Shown here piece after piece: positions 5,512-8,406 of a DNA stretch of 8,406 nucleotides (position 1 is the stretch's first letter; every line of letters starts with the position of its first letter). The notes beneath the pieces were generated by a model. It had not been told where the DNA came from, searched no databases, and saw nothing but the letters and a program-made list of their open reading frames with translations. The DNA is from Gammaproteobacteria bacterium (GTDB lineage: Bacteria > Pseudomonadota > Gammaproteobacteria > Chromatiales > Chromatiaceae): contig JAUXDV010000075.1 in assembly GCA_030620735.1 (NCBI GenBank), positions 1 to 8,406 on the forward strand, written 5' to 3'. Position numbers and translations under genes: made by a program.

Positions 5512-6243
5512 CTAGTTATCAGCTGAGATCTGCATCAACGCTTCAATAATTGTTTCCGGCTCCATACGCAACTTATAGTCTGTGCGGGCCTGCATGGCTC
5601 TCACAACTCCATTTTTATCAATGACGAAACTACCGGGCACAGGTAATACATTACGTCCTTTGCCATTAAAGGCTTCGATATCCAGTCCAACGTGTTTGTA
5701 TACAGCAACCAGGTCATCGGGTAGTTCAAAATAAAGCCTGTAATCCTTCATGACCTGACTATCTAAATCGCTCAGGACTTCAAAAGGATAGCCATCTTTG
5801 CCGATTTGTTCGGCTGATTTATCCGGTGTTTGTGGTGTGATGGTGATTAATTGAGCGCCATATTTTTTAAACTGCGGCAGACTCTCTTGCAATACATGCA
5901 AATGCATATTACAGAATGGGCACCAGGCGCCGCGATAAAACACCAGGATAACCGGGCCTTTTTTTAGCTCTTCTTTGAGACTTATCTCTTCTCCAAACGC
6001 ATTTTTCAAAGTAAAGTCCGGGGCCTTCTCGCCAACCTTGATACCTGGATCAGGCAGACTGCTTGCCAGGGATTCGTCGGATTTTTTCATTATCGCTCGA
6101 TCTTTTTCAGAAAAAGGTGATTTGGAGGCTTTGGATTTTTCCATAAATTTGTGAAGCGATGCTTGATAACTGGGAGCCGATTCAAGTGCATGCACCGTCG
6201 TATGGAGCAGCATGAATGACAAGAAGAGTAACGAATATTGCAT
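5512..6243 (-). CDS. Exported peroxiredoxin-like (AhpC/TSA-type) protein with CPFC motif
   Basis: A 243-residue thioredoxin-fold protein. Residues 1-20 are a signal peptide (hydrophobic LLFLSFMLL, cleavage probably after VHA at 19), so it should act in the periplasm. A charged linker of about 45 residues follows. The AhpC/TSA domain runs from about 68 to 241: KVGEKAPDFTL, GPVILVFYRGAWCPFC with C108 and C111, ITPQTPDKS, and the final GSFVIDKNGVV strand. The usual peroxiredoxin motif PxxxTxxC is replaced by GAWCPFC, as in peroxiredoxin-like proteins where the two cysteines can form a CxxC disulfide. Peroxide or thiol-disulfide chemistry is likely, exact substrate unknown. AGGA seven bases before ATG 6243 supports the start. 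The gene lies 32 bases after the dehydrogenase gene and probably shares its transcript. A TATAAT at 6260-6265 could add a promoter. Confidence 0.92.
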   Translation of the reverse strand: MQYSLLFLSFMLLHTTVHALESAPSYQASLHKFMEKSKASKSPFSEKDRAIMKKSDESLASSLPDPGIKVGEKAPDFTLKNAFGEEISLKEELKKGPVILVFYRGAWCPFCNMHLHVLQESLPQFKKYGAQLITITPQTPDKSAEQIGKDGYPFEVLSDLDSQVMKDYRLYFELPDDLVAVYKHVGLDIEAFNGKGRNVLPVPGSFVIDKNGVVRAMQARTDYKLRMEPETIIEALMQISADN

Positions 6244-6259
6244 GGATTTATCCTGTTCT

Positions 6260-6265
6260 ATTATA
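6260..6265 (-). promoter_or_regulatory. Possible internal -10 box before the peroxiredoxin-like gene
   Basis: A perfect TATAAT on the minus strand lies about 17 bases before ATG 6243, in the 32-base gap after the dehydrogenase gene. No good -35 hexamer is seen at the right distance (AATAAG at 17 bases), and the untranslated leader would be very short. Weak candidate. Confidence 0.25.
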
Positions 6266-6275
6266 GGTGAAGTCT

Positions 6276-7298
6276 TCAGTATCTTATTTTGGCCAGATCA
6301 CGATGAAGCACAATGCGATAATGCGCCTGGCCGCTCCTTAATCTTGTGATAGCCTCATTGATGTCATCAAAGCTGAATTTCTCAATGACCGGCTTGATGT
6401 TGTGGAGAGTGGCAAATTCAAGCATCCTGGCAATGGTTGAAGGACTGCCAACCGGAGACCCCGATACCGAACGCTGCCCCATGAGGAGTGAAAATACATT
6501 GATATCGAGCGGATCTAAAGTCGCACCGACAAAGTGTAAACGGCCACGAGGTTTCAGCGTGCCGAGATAGAGATTCCAATCCAGCTTAACGTTAACCGTG
6601 GAGATGATCAGGTCAAAGCGGCCTGCCGCCACCTCGATTTCACTCTGATCACGGGAGTTCAATGTATGGTGAGCACCCAGGTTCAGAGCTCCTCTCTTTT
6701 TTTCTTCACTGGAGGTAAATGCCGTTACTTCGCAGCCCCATGCATTCAGAAACTGCAGCGCCAGATGGCCGAGACCGCCGATGCCAATCACCGCCACTTT
6801 GTCGGTGGGTTTTATATCGAACTGAACCAGCGGATTAAAAACAGTAATCCCGGCGCAAAACAGCGGGCCGGCAGACTCCAGCTCAACACCGTCCGGAATA
6901 GGAACCACACTGTTAGCATCCGCGCGCACCTTGTCAGCAAAGCCGCCGTGATGACCGATGATAGTTGGCTGTGCGGTGGCGCACAGGTTATGGTCGCCGC
7001 TGTGACAAAGCGCGCATGCGTTGCAGTAGCCCGCATGCCAGCCCAGTCCCACTATCTGACTGACCGTCAAATGCTTGACATGATCACCGACTTTGGCAAT
7101 CTTTCCTACCACTTCATGCCCGGGCACGACGGGGTATTGTGTCATGCCCCATTCATTGTCGATGACACTCAGATCGCTATGGCAAATCCCAGAGTAGTGA
7201 ACATCGATTTCAACCTCATGGGCTTTTAACTCACCCGGATCATATTCGAAGGGTTGAAGTTCTCCCTTGGGTTCAAATGCTGCAAAGGCTTTTATCAT
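6276..7298 (-). CDS. Zinc-dependent NADP(H)-type alcohol dehydrogenase, cinnamyl alcohol dehydrogenase / YahK-like
   Basis: A 340-residue cytoplasmic medium-chain dehydrogenase that interconverts aldehydes and alcohols. The GroES-like domain comes first. Catalytic zinc ligands are C39, H61 with E62 in the GHEVVG motif, and C148 (GPLFCAG). C92, C95, C98 and C106 in GYCNACALCHSGDHNLC hold the structural zinc. The Rossmann domain has GIGGLGH at 172-178, and after the second strand AFTSSEEKK, whose serines and lysines fit binding of the NADP phosphate. Length is close to that of characterised cinnamyl alcohol dehydrogenase family members. All metal ligands are present, so it should be active. The start at 7298 is supported by AAGGAGAG five bases upstream. 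It directly follows a 32-residue small ORF (13-base gap) and is followed by the peroxiredoxin-like gene. A role in aldehyde detoxification is inference; the natural substrate cannot be read from the sequence. Confidence 0.96.
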   Translation of the reverse strand: MIKAFAAFEPKGELQPFEYDPGELKAHEVEIDVHYSGICHSDLSVIDNEWGMTQYPVVPGHEVVGKIAKVGDHVKHLTVSQIVGLGWHAGYCNACALCHSGDHNLCATAQPTIIGHHGGFADKVRADANSVVPIPDGVELESAGPLFCAGITVFNPLVQFDIKPTDKVAVIGIGGLGHLALQFLNAWGCEVTAFTSSEEKKRGALNLGAHHTLNSRDQSEIEVAAGRFDLIISTVNVKLDWNLYLGTLKPRGRLHFVGATLDPLDINVFSLLMGQRSVSGSPVGSPSTIARMLEFATLHNIKPVIEKFSFDDINEAITRLRSGQAHYRIVLHRDLAKIRY

Positions 7299-7311
7299 GA
7301 TTACTCTCCTT

Positions 7312-7410
7312 TTAGTCGGAATTGCTGTTTGAAAAACAGACCTGTGTTGTGGTTATTGACGATAGCTCATCAATTGAGATGAGAGCCTGAATTGCATCTA
7401 CTGTCTTCAT
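7312..7410 (-). CDS. Small ORF of 32 residues ahead of the alcohol dehydrogenase gene
   Basis: An ATG-to-TAA frame with a very strong ribosome binding site (AAAAAGGAGAGA, seven-base spacing). The peptide begins MKTVDAIQALISIDELSSIT and ends TTQVCFSNSNSD. The first 18 residues look like an acidic amphipathic helix; the rest is rich in Ser, Thr and Asn with one Cys. The stop lies 13 bases before the dehydrogenase ATG, so the ribosome binding site of the dehydrogenase immediately follows this stop and translation may be coupled. Both sites share the sequence AAAAGGAGAG. It could be a genuine small protein, a RiPP-like precursor or a leader peptide controlling the dehydrogenase. It has no clear codon pattern typical of an attenuator. 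I do not recognise a family. The start signal is the main evidence. Confidence 0.5.
   Translation of the reverse strand: MKTVDAIQALISIDELSSITTTQVCFSNSNSD
7325..7339. repeat. Inverted repeat CTGTTT-GAA-AAACAG inside the small ORF
   Basis: A perfect 6-bp inverted repeat with a 3-base centre lies near the end of the 32-residue ORF, 27 bases before the dehydrogenase start. It could form an mRNA hairpin near the dehydrogenase ribosome binding site. A related palindrome, TGTTT-AG-AAACA, lies at 7426-7437 in the promoter region. Confidence 0.35.
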
Positions 7411-7425
7411 ACTATCTCTCCTTTT

Positions 7426-7447
7426 TGTTTAGAAACAGTCAAATATA
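7426..7447 (-). promoter_or_regulatory. Candidate promoter and operator of the small ORF / dehydrogenase operon
   Basis: On the minus strand TATATT (7442-7447) lies 31 bases before the small ORF start. A TTGAGA at 7462-7467 is too close (14-base spacer), and TTTTTG at 7465-7470 is a poor -35 with a 17-base spacer, so an activator may be needed. The palindrome TGTTT-CT-AAACA at 7426-7437 overlaps the expected transcription start and is a candidate repressor site. Confidence 0.35.
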
Positions 7448-7514
7448 CAGAGATTGTAACTTCTCAAAAAGACCGTGTATTGTTTGATGCCGCGCCGGGA
7501 TGGGATCAGCATGT

Positions 7515-7538
7515 CAGGGACGCGTGAATACGTCCCTG
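7515..7538. repeat. Hairpin 1 of a tandem pair: CAGGGACG ... CGTCCCTG
   Basis: A perfect 8-bp inverted repeat with an 8-base loop, in the intergenic region before the small ORF. No T-run follows on either strand, so it is not a classical terminator. With the next hairpin, nine bases away, it resembles dispersed intergenic palindromic repeats. Confidence 0.55.
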
Positions 7539-7547
7539 TAAGCTCGG

Positions 7548-7567
7548 ATAAAACATCCCTGTTTTAT
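7548..7567. repeat. Hairpin 2 of a tandem pair: ATAAAACA-TCCC-TGTTTTAT
   Basis: A perfect 8-bp inverted repeat with a TCCC loop, nine bases from hairpin 1. The two loops and stems share ATCCCTG / GTCCCTG wording, suggesting a composite intergenic repeat unit. It lies between the aldo/keto reductase and dehydrogenase genes and could also reduce read-through between them. Confidence 0.55.
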
Positions 7568-7690
7568 ACAGCCCTGATACGCAGACTCCCAACCCTGCTT
7601 CCTGCGCGGAATTATTGAGAAGTTTCCAGAGATTATGCTAACAGAGATATGCAGAGCAGTGTAAGTCTGACATGGATATGTCGATACTAG

Positions 7691-7848
7691 GAGCCTGTCC
7701 GAGAATAGAAGACCTACTGCGGAAACGCCATTTTGGCCAGATTTTCCGTCCATTCTCGTTAAATAGACCAGTTATTCGCCTCAAATGCACGATAAATCTG
7801 ACTCAAAATGGCGTCCCCTCGCTACAGTCCCTATTCTCGGACAGGCTC
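7691..7848. mobile_element. 158-bp MITE-like element with perfect 18-bp terminal inverted repeats
   Basis: GAGCCTGTCCGAGAATAG at 7691-7708 is repeated inverted without mismatch at 7831-7848. CTAG stands immediately outside both ends (7687-7690 and 7849-7852), as expected for a 4-bp target duplication, though CTAG is itself palindromic and may be part of the ends. A nested inverted pair follows inside: CGCCATTTTG at 7726-7735 against 7804-7813, and CAGATTT at 7738-7744 against 7794-7800. The interior has no plausible coding frame. The structure fits a miniature inverted-repeat element moved by the transposase of a full-length IS elsewhere. IS5-group elements favour YTAR targets, which CTAG fits, but the parent family is not proven. 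The element sits right at the 3' end of the aldo/keto reductase gene. Confidence 0.82.
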
Positions 7849-8406
7849 CTAGAGCGATTCAAAATAGTTGATCATTTGTATTCGCTGCTTGGCCGTTGGC
7901 AGTCGCCCTCTGCCAGCCTGCATATTGTCTTTCATGTGCTTTACCTTGGTGGTGGCCGGTATTGCACAGGTTACCGCCGGGTGCGAGACAACAAATTTCA
8001 GGAAATATTGCCCCCAACTGCTGCAGTCAATCTCCTGCGCCCATACAGGTAACGGCTTTGCTTTCACCTGGCGGAAAAGATGACCTCGTTGATAGGGGCG
8101 ATTGACGATAACGGCGATACCCCTCTCCTGTGCGATCGACAACAGGGAGGATTCAGCACTGCGGTTTCCTATGTTATAGGTGAGTTGTACAAAATCAAAA
8201 TCGTGTTTTCTCAATAGATCTGTTAGCTGGCCATGGTATCGGCCATGTGAGGTGGTAATGCCGATATAGCGAATCTTTCCATCAGCCTTCATCTGCTTCA
8301 GGGTTTCAAGATGTCGTTCCCAGTCGACCAGGTTATGAATCTGCATCAGGTCAAAGCGTTTTATGCCCCACTGCTGCCGGGATTTCTCCATCTGCTGAAT
8401 GCCCTC
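7849..8406 (-). CDS. Aldo/keto reductase, C-terminal part (5' end outside the window)
   Basis: The last 185 residues of an NAD(P)H-dependent aldo/keto reductase with a TIM-barrel fold. FDLMQIHNL carries the conserved histidine that follows the DL(Y/M) strand. Next come GKIRYIGITTSHGRYHGQL, FDFVQLTYNIGNRSAE, GIAVIVNRPYQRGHLF, and near the end HPAVTCAIPATTKVKHMKDN, the nucleotide-binding segment with a C-terminal phosphate-contact region. The catalytic Asp, Tyr and Lys lie upstream beyond the window. This sub-family often carries a twin-arginine signal, which cannot be checked here. The frame is open without interruption. The TAG stop at 7849-7851 falls in the CTAG that borders the MITE-like element, so the insertion took place at or just after the last codon (the ending YFESL looks natural). 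Carbonyl reduction is the family reaction; the substrate is unknown. Confidence 0.93.
   Translation of the reverse strand, partial: EGIQQMEKSRQQWGIKRFDLMQIHNLVDWERHLETLKQMKADGKIRYIGITTSHGRYHGQLTDLLRKHDFDFVQLTYNIGNRSAESSLLSIAQERGIAVIVNRPYQRGHLFRQVKAKPLPVWAQEIDCSSWGQYFLKFVVSHPAVTCAIPATTKVKHMKDNMQAGRGRLPTAKQRIQMINYFESL

Noticed and set aside
6666..7229. A 187-residue plus-strand open frame opposite the alcohol dehydrogenase gene
   Set aside because: The minus strand encodes all zinc ligands and the Rossmann motif of the dehydrogenase in this span; the plus-strand frame is a shadow without start signal.
7691..7848. Reading the inverted repeat as a CRISPR unit or a strong terminator
   Set aside because: There are only two copies, inverted rather than direct, with CTAG outside both ends; this fits a transposable element. 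There is no T-run after the stem.
7672..8052. A 126-residue plus-strand frame crossing the MITE-like element
   Set aside because: It runs through the inverted-repeat element and antisense to the aldo/keto reductase; composition and lack of a ribosome binding site argue against coding.

Overview
The window looks like a chromosomal segment of a proteobacterium, most likely a gammaproteobacterium. The threonyl-tRNA synthetase at its left edge follows the Escherichia coli protein almost residue by residue, and ribosome binding sites are classical Shine-Dalgarno sequences. This taxonomic call is inference from protein resemblance; no genus is claimed.

Layout. (1) Bases 1-1373, minus strand: the N-terminal two thirds of thrS, leaving the window at the left. 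Bases 1374-1784 hold a long thrS leader with two candidate promoters and a hairpin. (2) Bases 1785-2942 are a gene graveyard: a C-terminal remnant of a VapC-like PIN-domain protein, a 5'-truncated secreted-type protein of unknown function, and an isochorismatase-family cysteine hydrolase that keeps its signal peptide and C-terminal half but has lost the middle and changed frame. (3) Bases 3196-4563, minus strand: an intact Crp/Fnr-type regulator with an N-terminal cysteine cluster, followed by a membrane-anchored or exported protein built of short beta-type repeats. (4) Bases 4798-5492: an ECF sigma factor gene with an in-frame amber codon and no region 4, running head-on into the first 96 codons of a patatin-like lipoprotein gene. 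Both are cut at the same place. (5) Bases 5512-7410, minus strand: what looks like a redox operon, consisting of a 32-residue small ORF with a strong ribosome binding site, a zinc alcohol dehydrogenase of the cinnamyl alcohol dehydrogenase type, an exported peroxiredoxin-like protein with a WCPFC motif, and then the truncated patatin gene. (6) Bases 7515-7567: two tandem hairpins. (7) Bases 7691-7848: a 158-bp MITE-like element with perfect 18-bp terminal inverted repeats flanked by CTAG on both sides. (8) Bases 7849-8406, minus strand: the C-terminal part of an aldo/keto reductase whose stop codon lies in the CTAG flank of that element.

How the parts relate. The intact genes on the right (aldo/keto reductase, alcohol dehydrogenase, peroxiredoxin-like protein) all handle carbonyl, alcohol or peroxide chemistry, and they lie on one strand next to a possible redox- or nitrosative-stress-sensing Fnr-type regulator. 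That is suggestive of a stress or detoxification locus, but regulation of one by the other is only inference. The middle of the window is marked by repeated deletions that left five broken genes within about 3.7 kb. I do not see a new defence system or other multi-gene system here. The items most worth following up are the small ORF ahead of the dehydrogenase, the MITE, the Fnr-type regulator with its repeat-protein partner, and the pattern of deletion junctions.
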